Source: Gautieria morchelliformis (lineage: Eukaryota > Basidiomycota > Agaricomycetes > Gomphales > Gomphaceae). From it: a DNA stretch of 64,000 nt. The translations under genes and the position numbers were made by a program. The stretch covers positions 62,001 through 126,000 of the forward strand of contig WHVA01000097.1 of the NCBI GenBank assembly GCA_015179125.1, read 5' to 3'. Below, in pieces: positions 46,141 through 57,575 of this stretch; position 1 is the first letter of the stretch; each line of letters begins with the position of its first letter. The notes below the pieces were generated by a model that saw nothing but the letters and a program-made list of their open reading frames with translations, did no database searches and was not told the origin of the DNA.

Positions 46141-47903
46141 TCATGTGACGATCATTTTCTCGGGTGAATGGAGGAATGAGGTAATTACTGTGCGAACATC
46201 TTCATGTAAAGGTATCTCCTGTTCATGAGATATCAATTCCTCTTTTGAGGGGGCAACTGTCGGTATTGAGGTTTTTAAGTTGCTGGATTCTGCATCGTTT
46301 GAGGCTTTGAAAGTGCTTTCCAGCATTCCAACTAGAGACAAATGTGTTAATATGAAATATAGCATAGGAGCTCAATATATACCACAATTGTCGACGAAAA
46401 TGTGGGGCTGGACTTGATGGAGGATGCCTTCAAAATCAGATGTCGGTGTTAAGTCCTATTAAATTTCCAGCAAGGCATTGCTGATCATTAAGTGACTGAC
46501 ACACCTCAAGCATGGAAGTAAGATCATCATGATGAACAAGCGCAAGATCCGCTGAAGAGTTCTGGGCACATATGTATGAGAGTTTAATGTAAGAAATAAC
46601 ATAACAGGGCACCTCAAGAATATACTGCATCAATATATCCAAGTGTGTTAGCTGCTGCAGTTTATAAGTTGAGTGTGGAGGCAATGGTGAGAAGGCATAC
46701 GCACTGGCATTCCATTGCATTGATCAAGACTGAGTTCGCTATCGGATTGCCCTGTGTCAAAGGAGCTAGAGCTATCAGTTTGAGATCGAATAGAGAAACC
46801 TAAATAATCCTGTGACCCATTGTTAGAAATGGATTCCGAGCCTGAGCCATGGTCTGCTGTACCACCACCGTGGTCTACTGCACTTCCCTGAATACCAGAA
46901 CCACCAGAGATACCAGGTGAACCATTGTTAGAGGATCCACTAGAGCCCTGCGGCTTGTTCTTATCATCGCCTTTTCTTCGATCCAGCTGCATGAATCCAT
47001 CATCGAGTGTCTTCTTTCGACCAAGGAGTCGCATTCGTCTTGTCATGCTTGACCTATCGCAGAGTTTGTAACCACGCAAAAATACACATTGGTTGCGAGA
47101 ATTTGTCTCAGGTTCATTTGTTATCTGTTGATAGTCTGAGGATGTTGTTTGGCGCACCCGACTTGACGGGCCTGAGTGTACCTCAACAGATTGGCAATGA
47201 TTCCAGGAACCCCAAACTGAAACACCACCCTGTGCAACGCCAACATTACCAATCTGGAATTCAAGACCAATTTGACTCGAAGAGGCCAAGAAGGCTGCGC
47301 ATGCCCACTCAGAAGTCTTGTCACAACCAGTCACCATCAAGAGCTGGTCAGCGCTAATACCGCGCTCATGGACGTTGTTGGCCAATTTCAGCCATTTGCT
47401 GTGATTTTCCCGCACATAACGAGTGAAGGTAGTTTTCTGCAGAGCATTCGTGCGGTGTGCATCCTCTCGAAGAATGAGCGCAGCGCCTTGTTCTTTGGTA
47501 CACTCGAAAGTGAAACCGCCGCCGCCGCCAGACTGCACCATCGACCTGATAATCAAAGTTGTAGAGGCAGTCCTATACAGGTTGATATGTCTTACCCTCC
47601 CGACACACTGACAGCAACTCTGCGCTGGCGCACTGTCTCACTGGTAATTGGCTGGATTGCAGAGAGAGTTCCGTGCCTCATTGCACCTATGTGGATCGGC
47701 TCATATCCTTCTGGAGTTCCGAACTTGTTAGATTGATCTCCAATCTCTTTTGATGCATTGAAGAGCCGGACAAAAGCCCCTTCTTCCATGTATCCAACGT
47801 CAGCCACTTCTACAGCAGGTTCTTCTCCCGGGTCCGCGTCCCATACCGCATGTCCATGGCCTCTTGAGATTAGCTCCTGGTAATAGGTCTCCCAAGCCGG
47901 CAT
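46141..47903 (-). CDS. Family A orphan Agaricomycete protein, copy A1
   Basis: Start ATG 47903 (MPAWETYYQELISRG), six exons, stop at 46141-46143. The first intron is 47595-47546. Blocks in order: GYMEEGAFVRLFNAS, GTPEGYEPI, a glycine run and FTFECTKEQGAALIL, HSKWLKLANNVHERGI, LLMVTGCDKTSEWACAAFL, GGVSVWGSWNH, NQCVFLRGYKL, a Ser/Gly-rich linker, LTHLDILMQYILE, SSADLALVHHDDLTSMLE and DFEGILHQVQP. These blocks recur in a large family of unannotated proteins of mushroom-forming fungi; no reaction is known to me. The last exon, after SSNLKTS, differs completely from copy A2. It ends only 79 bases from the next gene's start. Confidence 0.8.
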
Positions 47904-48937
47904 GATAATACACTTGCACGCTAGTTGAGGAGGGAAGGTAGTCCAGAAGATCCTGGGGCAGGGCGTGGGTGGGAGGGCGATAAGCTGGCGCCAAAGGTAT
48001 ATTCTTATGAAGGTTTTAATGGTACTAAATGACAATCAGACCAAGGCACGTTGATGTTCCGAGGCTGTGGCGCGAACGCATGCTTAACCAAACCCAAATC
48101 TTAATTACTATCACAGCTGCACTGCAAAGTAAGTATAGCCATAACTGGAGGCGATGAACTCTCACGACAGCATAGCATTGTATTCTCCCGTCGCTTGAGG
48201 AAGTGATTTGAAACAGGCCATATATCATAACACAGATCGTACGACCGACCCCTTGATATGGTCTACTGGAAAACGCTGCAGAGTGTATAATGATTCCGAC
48301 CAGTGCATAGTAAAGGGCCGAAATGACGGCGTCCCAACTTGAGGACATCCGACAGGATGAATATTTAGAGGCTTTGCAGATCAGACTACAGCACTGCTCA
48401 CTACCGCCAGCTAGTTGATGTCTTCTGTTCATTACTACAGACACCATACGCGATGTCTGGGATGGAGCATGTGCTGGGCACTGCAACGAGCTGAATCATA
48501 GAGCCCAGAGCGGCTCTCTATTCATGCCTTATCTCCACTGGCAGTGCCATGAAAAATCAACAGACTCGGATGTGCACAACTTCGATGGCGCAATATCACG
48601 TATCGATCTGTACTCATGTGTATATCAGGCAGGACGACGTGAAGTATATCTATAACAGAGTATCCCCAGTTGTGCTGCGCTCACGGCTATGAATCAAGCT
48701 CTAAATCCCACCGGACAACTCCAACGATCTGCAACAACATGATAGATATATCGTCACCACAGTACACACTGCACCTTGCACACAATTGGCCATGCCACCA
48801 GTAACACTCCACGCTGGAATATCGTCATCCTCGTGACCAGCCTCCACTTAAATAATACGTAAGAACACGAATAATACAACCACGTACACTAATCTTGGAC
48901 AGATACCGAGGCAAGTGCCAGCATAAAGAGACCAGTT
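47904..48937. other. Intergenic A1/B1, duplicated at 56.6-57.6 kb
   Basis: It holds the A1 promoter region and the B1 3' flank. The equivalent spacer between A2 and B3 is highly similar, with small indels. A 153-codon - frame inside (48025-48486) is not kept open in the other copy, so I do not call it a gene. Confidence 0.6.
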
Positions 48938-51729
48938 CTACTGCGCATCACTTGCCCACCCCGCAGCGGCGAAATCAGGGAGCCACCCCACCCCTGCTCC
49001 AACAACTTCTAACCGCGGCGCCTCCACGACTGGCAGCTTATTGGGAGTCCACTCTGTCCACTGATTGAGGTATGCTGACAGCTCCGCCGCTCGCTTGGTC
49101 GCCTCCACCTTATACGCATCCAGGAGACGCTCCTGCGCTGGTGTCGGGATCAGCGATGGAGGGCGGCGCGGAGTGACCCTCCCAGATAGTTGGGTGATAG
49201 TGTCACGGCTGCTGGAGCTGGTAGAGGCCCGGCGGTCGGCTCTCCCAGCCAAGTGGGGTGCCATGAAGCTTGATGGGAAAAGGTGCTCGCCTATGCCCGA
49301 GGAAGGCGTGACGGGTGAATACGTAGACGAAGTCGAAGAAGAAGGTCGTGGCTCGTCCGCAGGCGATAGTGGCGGAAGTAACTGAGGACTCCGCTGTGGG
49401 GACTGAAAAATGGGCGGCGAAGAATTTGCGGTGGGCGATGTGGGCACCGCAGGAGTAATTGGTAAAGGTGCGGTCTGCCGTACTTCTCGACGCCGACGTT
49501 CTAGCTGGGAAGGATCGGCCGTAAGCTCGTGGTCGATCTGAGGATTCGTAAGTGTCTCAAATGCAGAGACGGCGTTCTGTTGTATAAGAGTGCGCGCAAG
49601 TTCTGGGCGGTTCGCGACCAAATTGCGGATCGTGTCAGCAGCCCAGAAACGGATGCAGAACCAACGTTCAGGGATGCTCCGTCTGCAATGGGTGTGAGTA
49701 CTCAGACTGGGGAAGGGAATGTGGAAGACAGGTGTGTGCGGAGGGACGACTGGGGATGCCGAAAGATGGTATGAACTCAGACATACTTGAACACTCGTAA
49801 CAACGATTTGACAATTGCGGGCTCTATAGCATGTGCGACCCACGCCTGCTCCGACAGAAATGCTAGTGATCGCAGGGTGAGCGCCACATGCTCCCAATTG
49901 ACCTCGCGGACCCACACCTGGTCTGCGAGCATGAAGTCTAGAGCAGCGATCAGGCTAGGTAGCCCATGAGGGTCTACGACGGCGTCTCTAAGTTTTGGGT
50001 CTTGAGATGCACATTGAGCGAAGAGAGCGACTTCCCAGGGTCGCCAGACGTCTTTTCCTTTGCGATACTCAGTGCGCTGTCTATAGTAGTTCTCGAGACT
50101 GAGCAAAGGTTTCTCCCAGTGTCATGAAAAATGCTGCACTCACTCCACTCTTCTAGCAGCCAATTCTCTGATGGCCCGGATCTCAGCGCGCGACAAACGC
50201 CGCAGCCTCAAGCTCATCTCCACGATCCGTAACAACCAGACACCTAGCCACGAGTGCTGGTACTTACACTGAGCGTAAGCAAGCTCTCGCGCGACAAGCC
50301 ATATGATTTTAGCGGCCGTTTCTGTGCCTTGGAGGGAGAGCGGGACTCGAGTAAGAGCAGTTAATGTTCGGTGGGCAAGGTCAGCAGCAAGCGGGTCCTC
50401 GTGCGCGACGCGGGTGAGGAGGCTGGTGGCAGCGGACAAGATACAAGGAAAATCATGCACATTTGATGTGGATTATGGAAATGGAGGGACTACGGTAAGT
50501 ATTATCCAAGTAAGAAGTGTGAGCTGGCTTACATTGGAATGAGACTGGTCTGCCCTTGGATGAGCCAGAATAGTATTTCGGACGTCTGGGGAAATGTCGT
50601 GGTAGGCTTGGAGCCAACGAAGAACCGCACGTCCAATACGATATCCCGTCTTGTTCACATTTGGGGAATAACAGGCCCTGTCGATGCAGCCCCGGCGTAA
50701 TGAGCAAGGGGGATACGTGGAGGCTCGAATCCACCCCCTCACCTCGACATTTCGAGAGCATCACTAAGCATCTCAAATACTTTGCCCCGCTCATCCACGC
50801 CGAGGGGGGGCGGGTGCTTTCCCCACTTCTCAAGACACGAGACATGACTACTAGCACGGCGCTTTATGAGGGTGAACTGAATCGTGTTGAGACCTTTCTC
50901 CCCAAGCCATTTGATGGCCTTTCCGCCAAAATATCCGGGACCCGGGACCCCTGAGGAGATAGACGTAAATCCCGCAGAAGTGACGCTTTCTGAGAAGCTG
51001 ATGGTGTTCACCCCATTCCTTACAGCTACGGTGCCGTTGATGGAGCGGGCACTGGAACCAACAGGTTGGTGGTGAGGGCCAGGTCTCCTTCGAGAGGGCG
51101 CAACGGAAATAGCGCGGACTGTGAGCTCGCCATTGGCGTGGTTCCATACGGCCCCGCCACCAATTATCTCGAACATGGCGTGTGGAGGATCTGCAGTTGT
51201 GGCCTCGTCCCTACACTGAAATGGCGGGGAGAGTTAAATGTATTAGATGGCTGCAAAAGCGGAGAGGGTTACTCACCAGGGCATCGACCCAGTGTTCAAT
51301 GTTGTCATCTCCAAGCCGGAAGTGCTGACCGTCCTCAGTAGGAACGCAGATGGTATGGCCTTCCCAAGAACATTCCCATTTTTCATGGAGAAGTTTCACA
51401 TAGTGGGATCTCTGCCTTTCACTGAACTTGTGTGGCGTGCAAGGTAAGCGCAAGCGATGATCAGCCGAGATTTAGCGTATTCAGCGCGACACGCTGCAGT
51501 ATGGACGGGTTCAAGGTTGAAGCGCCTGCGTGCGACGGGAGGGGCCAGCTGTGTGTAGTGGGGTGGCGGGCTGCGAGACGCCGTACTCCCCGTCTGAGGT
51601 GTCCTCCTCAGAGACCTCCTCGTCGTCCTCATCGGGGAGGATCTCACCGGGGACTTTCTCGTGGGCGACGTCATCACCAGACATGACCTCATCAGACATG
51701 TCCTTGTCGGATGTGATCTCCTCCGACAT
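48938..51729 (-). CDS. Family B (beta type) ARM-like protein, copy B1
   Basis: Start proposed at ATG 51729, opening a highly acidic first exon (MSEEITSDKDMSDEVMSGDD and EDDEEVSEEDTSDGE). The next exon starts FSERQRSHYVKLL after an ACACAAG acceptor. Then follow GHTICVPTEDGQHFRLGDDN, a domain with FEIIGGGAVWNHANGELTV and SGVPGPGYFGGKAIKWLG, helical exons (GYRIGRAVLRWLQAYHD; ELAYAQCKYQHSWLGVWLLR; WRPWEVALFAQCASQD), an ARM/HEAT-like segment (FWAADTIRNLVANRPELAR), a Ser/Pro-rich disordered stretch, and a conserved C-terminus (YKVEATKRAAELSAYLNQW ... GVGWLPDFAAAGWASD). Function unknown. The body is almost identical to B3, but the first exon is unrelated. Exon 1's donor is uncertain. Confidence 0.7.
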
Positions 51730-52301
51730 TTCCTTATAGATAGGCTTGGTGTCTCCAAACGCGTTGTGGCGTGGAGGGATGGATAGATTTTTACGCGTCC
51801 GTGGCCCTCGGTATGTCCAGCACTTCGGGACTTTTGGCTGTAGTGCTCGGTGGGAGGTTGCACCGCGTGCAGACGGTGGGATGGCTCGGCCAGGCACTGC
51901 TGTGGCGTCGCAGAGAGACGCCGCGTTCCTTGGTGGACGCGTCCTCGTCGAGGACGGTGAGGGTGAGGGATTGGGCCTGTGGCACATGCATATGGCTGGA
52001 AGGTCGAGCCCATGCCTCCTTCTGGAGCGGGTGCGGATAGAGGACTTGTTCCCTCTCGTTTGAATAGTTGTCTGAGAGGGCGTTCTCGTCCGACTCGGAG
52101 TCCTCGTCGATAGCTTGCGCATGTTCTTCGCGAACGCGCTGTGGCGTGGATTGACTCGTTGCGCCTCCGAGATCCTCGTTATATGACAGAATGTAATTAG
52201 GTCTTGACGAGTCTGGAGATACTAGTAGGTGAGTTCATCCTGACCTGACTGGCAAAGAGTAATTATATACACGTCAGCATGTTGATTTGTGTATGTACGT
52301 G
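51730..52301. other. Spacer B1/B2
   Basis: Upstream region of B1. An open - frame continues from B1's acidic exon up to 52122, Arg/Pro/Ser-rich and without conserved counterpart in unit II. It could be an N-terminal extension but is more likely untranslated. Confidence 0.4.
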
Positions 52302-54791
52302 TTATGTATCTGTGTGGGGTCCAGTGGTCCATAGAGTCTCAGCGTTCTGCTGGCTCGGGCTTTTGGCTGGCCTCTTCGGCTCCGGCCCCTCGGGCCCCTC
52401 GGTGTCCATCACCACATCCTCATCACTCTGGTCACTTGCCCACCCTGCCAGGTCAAAGCCCGAAAGCCACCCTACACCTGCGCCCACAGCCTCCAACCGC
52501 GGGACATCCAACATGGGCAATTTATCTTGAGTCCACTCCGTCCATTCCCTTATATACACTGATAACTGGGCCGCTCGTTTCGTTGCTGCCACCTTGTAGT
52601 TCTCCAGGTGGCGTTCCTGCGATGGGGCGCGGCTTATATTGGGATTCGTAGGGCTGGAAGGGTGGTCTAGGATAGGGTAGTCAGATGTGACGGAAGACGG
52701 ATGTCGCCTGTCTGTGGGTGAAAGTTGAGGGAATGTTGGACTAAGCGCTGAATCAGATACTGGCGGCCAGGAATCACTGATGGGTGACACTGGCGATGGT
52801 GGAGCAGGGGGTAGGAGTGGGTTCGGGGGCATATGTTGACGATCTAACTGCGGATTGGCGGAGAGTTGAGCGACGACCTGCGGGTTCGTAGGCAACGCCG
52901 AGACTGCGTCTTCCTGGAGAACTGTTCGCGCAAGCTCTGGGCGGTGTGCAACCATGTTGCGCAATGCATCAGCCGCCAAGAAACGGATGCAGGACCAGTG
53001 TTGAGGGATAATTGATCTGATATGGATGTGAGTAATTGTCTGGGAATGTGGAATTGAGAGTGGAATTGTGCAGAAGTGTGTTCATATATGGATACAGCAG
53101 GGAAATGACACACCTGAACACACTTATTAACGACCTTACAATTGCCGCGTCTACAGCCTGCGCCACCCATTCCTGCTCGGACAGAAAAGTAATCACACCT
53201 AGGGTCAACGCCACGTTCTCCCAGTGGACCCCAGGACGTATCCCACGAAGCATCTCATTAAGCCTCAAACGATGCTTCCCTGCATTCAGCATGAAATCCA
53301 GGGCTACAATAAGGCTAGGGAGGCCATGTGAGCCTACAACGACGTCTTTAAACGATTCGTCCTGTGATGCACACTGGGCAAAGAGTGCTACCTCCCATGG
53401 CCGCCAGAGGTCTTTGGTATTGTACTCGTTATGCTGCCTGGTGTGATGCAATTGATGATCAGTTGATCAGTGTAAGGTCAATGTGTAATATTCAGAGATT
53501 CTTCAAGCACAGCATGTAAGCTTGCACTTACACTGCTCTTCTGATAGCCAACTCTCTAATAGCGTTGAGCTCATCCGTCGATAATGTCCTCACCCTCAAG
53601 CTTTCGTCGACAATCCATAATAACCACACGCCAAGCCACGAGTGCTGAAACATACACTTAGCGTAAGCAAGCTCGCGCGCGACAAGCCGGATGATATCCA
53701 TCGCCGTTTCCGTGCCTTGTACCGCGAGGGGGGCCCGGATGAGCGTGGACAATGTTTCGTAGGCAAGATCGTCAGCGAGGGGGTCTATGCGAGAGACGGG
53801 GCTAAGAAGGCTGAAGATAGGACAACAGATAATAAAGGAAGGTTGATAGACCAATTTATGATGTGCATGGAGAACAGGGAATTGAACAATGTCAACATTG
53901 ATCCTATCCAGGTAAGAATGACCGGCAGGCTTACATTGGAATGAGACTGACCTGGACTTTGACAAGCCAGGCGTTCATTTCTAGAGACTTGTCAAAGTCT
54001 TCATATTCTCGCAGCCACTGATATACTGCATGCCCAAGGGAATATCCTAAATTGTTAACCTCTGCGGGGTAACCGCACCTGTGGGTCCAACACTCATGTT
54101 GAAGGAATTCACACTCGAAGACGCCTCACACTCACCTGGACATCTCGAGCGCATCATCAAGCATCCCAAGCACTTTTGTCTGTTCCTGCTTGCTAAGGGA
54201 AGGCCGTCCTTTCCCCCATTCCTTGAGGCATGACATATGACCATTGGCACGACCCTTGATATCGGTGTGCTCGGTCACGTTAAGGCTCTCCACCCCAAGC
54301 CACTCCCTAAATGATACCGCCTGGATTCTGAATTGGCCAGGGGCGCGATAAACTGCGCTCTTGCGAATTTGTTTGAACATGGAGTGTGGCGGTGCAGTTG
54401 TGGCTTCCCCAACACACTGGAAAAAATAATGGAAAGATACCAGTCAGCTCCACTTTGAAATGATAGTGTGGCAGTTGCTAACTAGGGCATTGACCCATTG
54501 ATCAATGTCGACACCTGCAAGTCGGAAGTGCTGCCCATCCCTGGTAAGAACGCAGACGGTATGGCCTTCCAAGGGGCAGCCCCATTTTTCACGGAGTAGC
54601 TTGGCATAGTGGTCTTTTTGCCTTTCATTGAACTCATGTGAGGTGTCAGGTAAGCCAAAGCGAACGGTCGTGTGAGCAAAGGCTGTGCTCACTCTGGCGC
54701 GTTCGTCCCCCTCGTCGATCCTCATTTCCAGCTTGTGAGGGGCCACTTTGGCAATTGCAGTGGTCTTGCCTTTCTCTGGCACAGATGTCAT
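52302..54791 (-). CDS. Family B (alpha type) ARM-like protein, copy B2
   Basis: I set the start at ATG 54791 (MTSVPEKGKTTAIAKVAP); the frame is open upstream into gene A2. Exon 1 ends DEGDERAR before a GTGAGC donor, and exon 2 opens FNERQKDHYAKLL. The following blocks parallel B1: GHTVCVLTRDGQHFRLAGVD, MFKQIRKSAVY, CLKEWGKGRPSLSKQEQ, WLVKVQ, ELAYAKCMFQHSWLGVWLL, RPWEVALFAQCASQDESF, FLAADALRNMVAHRPELA, a Ser/Pro-rich linker and YKVAATKRAAQLSVYIREW. B2 lacks the SSGVPGPGWLAGKAMKW segment present in B4 and B1. It has a longer, charged tail (SDEDVVMDTEGPEGPEPKRP). Role unknown; a helical-repeat scaffold is the best guess. Confidence 0.65.
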
Positions 54792-56564
54792 AGCGATGCG
54801 AGGGACAATTCTTCGGTCATTGTGGCTTATTGCCTGAGTGATGCTTACATCCGCTGGCGGATTGTTGATATCCTCCTCCAGATTCTTTGGAAAAGAGGTA
54901 TTTACTAAGTCCCCCTGTTTATAATTGAGGTTGATTGTTTTCAATTTGCTGTATTCTGCATATCTTGAGGCTATGTAAGTACTTTTCAGCATTCCAACTA
55001 GAGACAAATGTGTTAATATGGAATATAGCATAGGAGCTCAGTATATACCGCCATTGTTGACAAAAATGCGGGGCTGGACTTGGTGGAGGACACCTTCAAA
55101 ATCAGATGTTGGTGTTAAGTCCTATGAAATTTTTCCAGTAAGGCATTGCTAATAATTAAGTGACTAACAGACCTCAAGCATGGTCAGAAGGTCATCATGA
55201 TGAACTAGCGCACGATCCGCGTAAGAGTTCTGGGCACATATGTATGAGACATTAATATGAGAAATAAAATAACCTGGCACCTCAAAAATATACTGCATCA
55301 GGATATCCAAGTGTGTCAGCTCCTGGAGTTTGCAAGCTTGAGCATGGTGTCAATGGTGAGAAGCCATACGCACTGGCGTTTCCTGGCATTGATAAAGACT
55401 GAGATCATCATCAGATTGTTCTATGTCAATGAAGCTATAGCTATCAGTTTGAGATTGAATAGAGGAACCTAAGGAATCCTGTGACCCATTGTTAGGACAG
55501 GATTCTGAGGCCAAACCATCGTCTGCAATGCCACCATCCTGGTCTATTGCATTTACCCAAATACCAGAGCTACCATATGAATCATTGTTTGAGGAACCAC
55601 TAGACCCCCCAGGCTTGTTCTCATCATCACCTTTTCTTTGATGCGGCAGGTGCGTGAATCCATCATCAAGTGGCTTCTTTTGACAAGAGAGTTGCATTCG
55701 TCTTTCCATGGTTAGCCTGTCACAGAGCTTGTAACCACGCAAAAATACACATTGGTTGCGAGAATTTGTCCGAGGGTTGTATGTTATCTGTTGAGAGTTT
55801 GAGGATGGTGTTTGGCGCACCCGACTCGACGGGCCTGAGTGTGCCTCAACAAATTGACAATGATTCCAGGAGCCCCAAACCGAAACACCGCCCTGTGCGA
55901 CGCCAACATTACCAACACGGAATTCAACGCCAATTTGATTCGAAGAGGCCAGGAAGGCTGCACATGCCCACTGAGAAGTCTTGTCACAACCAGTCACCAT
56001 CAAGAGCTGATCAGCGCTAATACCACGCTCATGGACATCGTTGGCAAATTTCAGCCATTTGCTGTGATTTTCCAGTACATAACGAGTGAAGTTAGTTTTC
56101 CGCAGAGCGTCCGTACGGCGTGCGTCTTGTCGAAGAATGAGTGCAGCGCCTTGTTCCTTGGTACACTCGAAAGTGAAACCGCCGCCAGACTGCACCATCG
56201 ACCTGATAATCCAAGTTCTAATGGAAGTACCATGCAGGTGGATATATATGCCTTACCCTCCAGACACGCTGACACCACCTCTGCGATGCAGCACAGTCTC
56301 GCTGGTAATTGGTTCAGCTGCAGAGAGAGTTCCGTGTTTCATTTCACCTAGGTAGATGGGTTCATATCCTTCTGGGGTTCCGAGCTTGTTGGATATATCT
56401 CCAATCGCCTTTGACGCATTGAAGAGCCGGATAAAGGTCCCATTTTTCATGTATCCAACGTCAGCAACTTGTACAGCAGGTTCTTCTCCCGGGTCCGGGT
56501 CCCATACCGCATGACCATGGCCTCTTGAGATTAGCTCCTGGTAATAGGTCTCCCAAGCCGGCAT
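54792..56564 (-). CDS. Family A orphan Agaricomycete protein, copy A2, open into B2
   Basis: Start ATG 56564 (MPAWETYYQELISRG), same exon layout as A1, with roughly four of five residues shared in the first exon (GYMKNGTFIRLFNAS, GTPEGYEPIYLG). The central exon has FTFECTKEQGAALILRQDA, LLMVTGCDKTSQWACAAFL and NQCVFLRGYKL. Later exons have LTHLDILMQYI, LVHHDDLLTMLE and DFEGVLHQVQP. After GMLKSTYIASRYAEYSKLKT the frame departs from A1 and stays open through INLNYKQGDLV into the first exon of B2 without a stop. Either A2 ends by an unseen splice to a stop, or A2 and B2 form one fused gene made at the duplication junction. Confidence 0.7.
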
Positions 56565-57575
56565 GATAGTACACTTGTACGCTAGTTGAGGACGGGAGAG
56601 ATCCTGGGGCAGGTCGTGGGTGGGAGGGCGATAAGCTAGCGCCAAAGGTATATTCTTATGAAGGTTTTAATGATACTAAATGACAATCTGACCAAGGCAC
56701 GTTGCTGTTCGCGAGGCTGTGCCAGGGAGAACGAATGCTTAACCAAACCCAAATCTTAATTACTATGTATCACAGTTGCACTGCAAAGTAAGTATAGCCA
56801 TAACTGGAGGCGATGAACTCTCACGACAGCATAGCAGTGTATTCCCACGTCGCCAGAAGAAGTGCTTTAAAACCGGCCCTATATCATAACACAGATCGTA
56901 CGACCGACCCCTTGATATGGTCTACTGGAAAACGCTGCAGAGTGTATAATGATTCCGACCAGTGCATAGTAAACGGCCGAATGACGGCGTCCCAACTTGA
57001 GGACATCCGACAGGATGAATATTTAGAGGCTTTGCAGATCAGAGTACAATCAGAATACAGCACTGCTCACTACCGCCAGCTAGTTGTTGTCTTCTGTTCA
57101 TTACTACACATACCATACGCGACGTCTGGAAGGGAGCATGTGCTTGGCACGGCAACGAGCTGAAACATCTCCACTGGCAGTGCCATGAAAATCAACAGAC
57201 TCGGATGTGCACAGCTTCGATGGCGGCTTCTTCGATGGCGCAATATCACGTATCGATCTGTACTCATGTGTATATCAGGCAGGACGACGTGAAGTACATC
57301 TATAACAGAGTATCCCCAGTTGTGCTGCGCTCCCGGTTATGAATCAATCTCTAAATCCCACCGGACAACTCCAAATATCTGCGACAAGATGATATATCAT
57401 CACAACAGTACACACTGCACCTTGCACACAATTGGCCATGCCACCAGTAACACTACGCTGAAATATCATCATCCTCATGACCAGCCTCCACTTAAATAAT
57501 ACGTAAGAACACGAATAATACAACCACGTACACTAATCTTGGACAGATACGGAGGCAAGTGCCAGCATAAAGACA
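56565..57575. other. Intergenic A2/B3
   Basis: Counterpart of 47904-48937 with small indels. It holds the putative A2 promoter and the B3 3' flank. No gene seen. Confidence 0.6.

Larger units (their letters stand above)
46141..54990 (-). repeat. Tandem segmental duplication, unit I (B2, B1, A1)
   Basis: Unit I contains, in transcription order, B2 (alpha type), B1 (beta type) and A1. The same order recurs immediately upstream as B4, B3 and A2. Corresponding points lie about 8.6 kb apart for A and beta, and about 9.2 kb apart for alpha because of extra spacer in unit II. Intergenic sequence is duplicated too (48036-48937 against 56646-57575), so this is a segmental and not just a gene-wise duplication. 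Confidence 0.85.
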
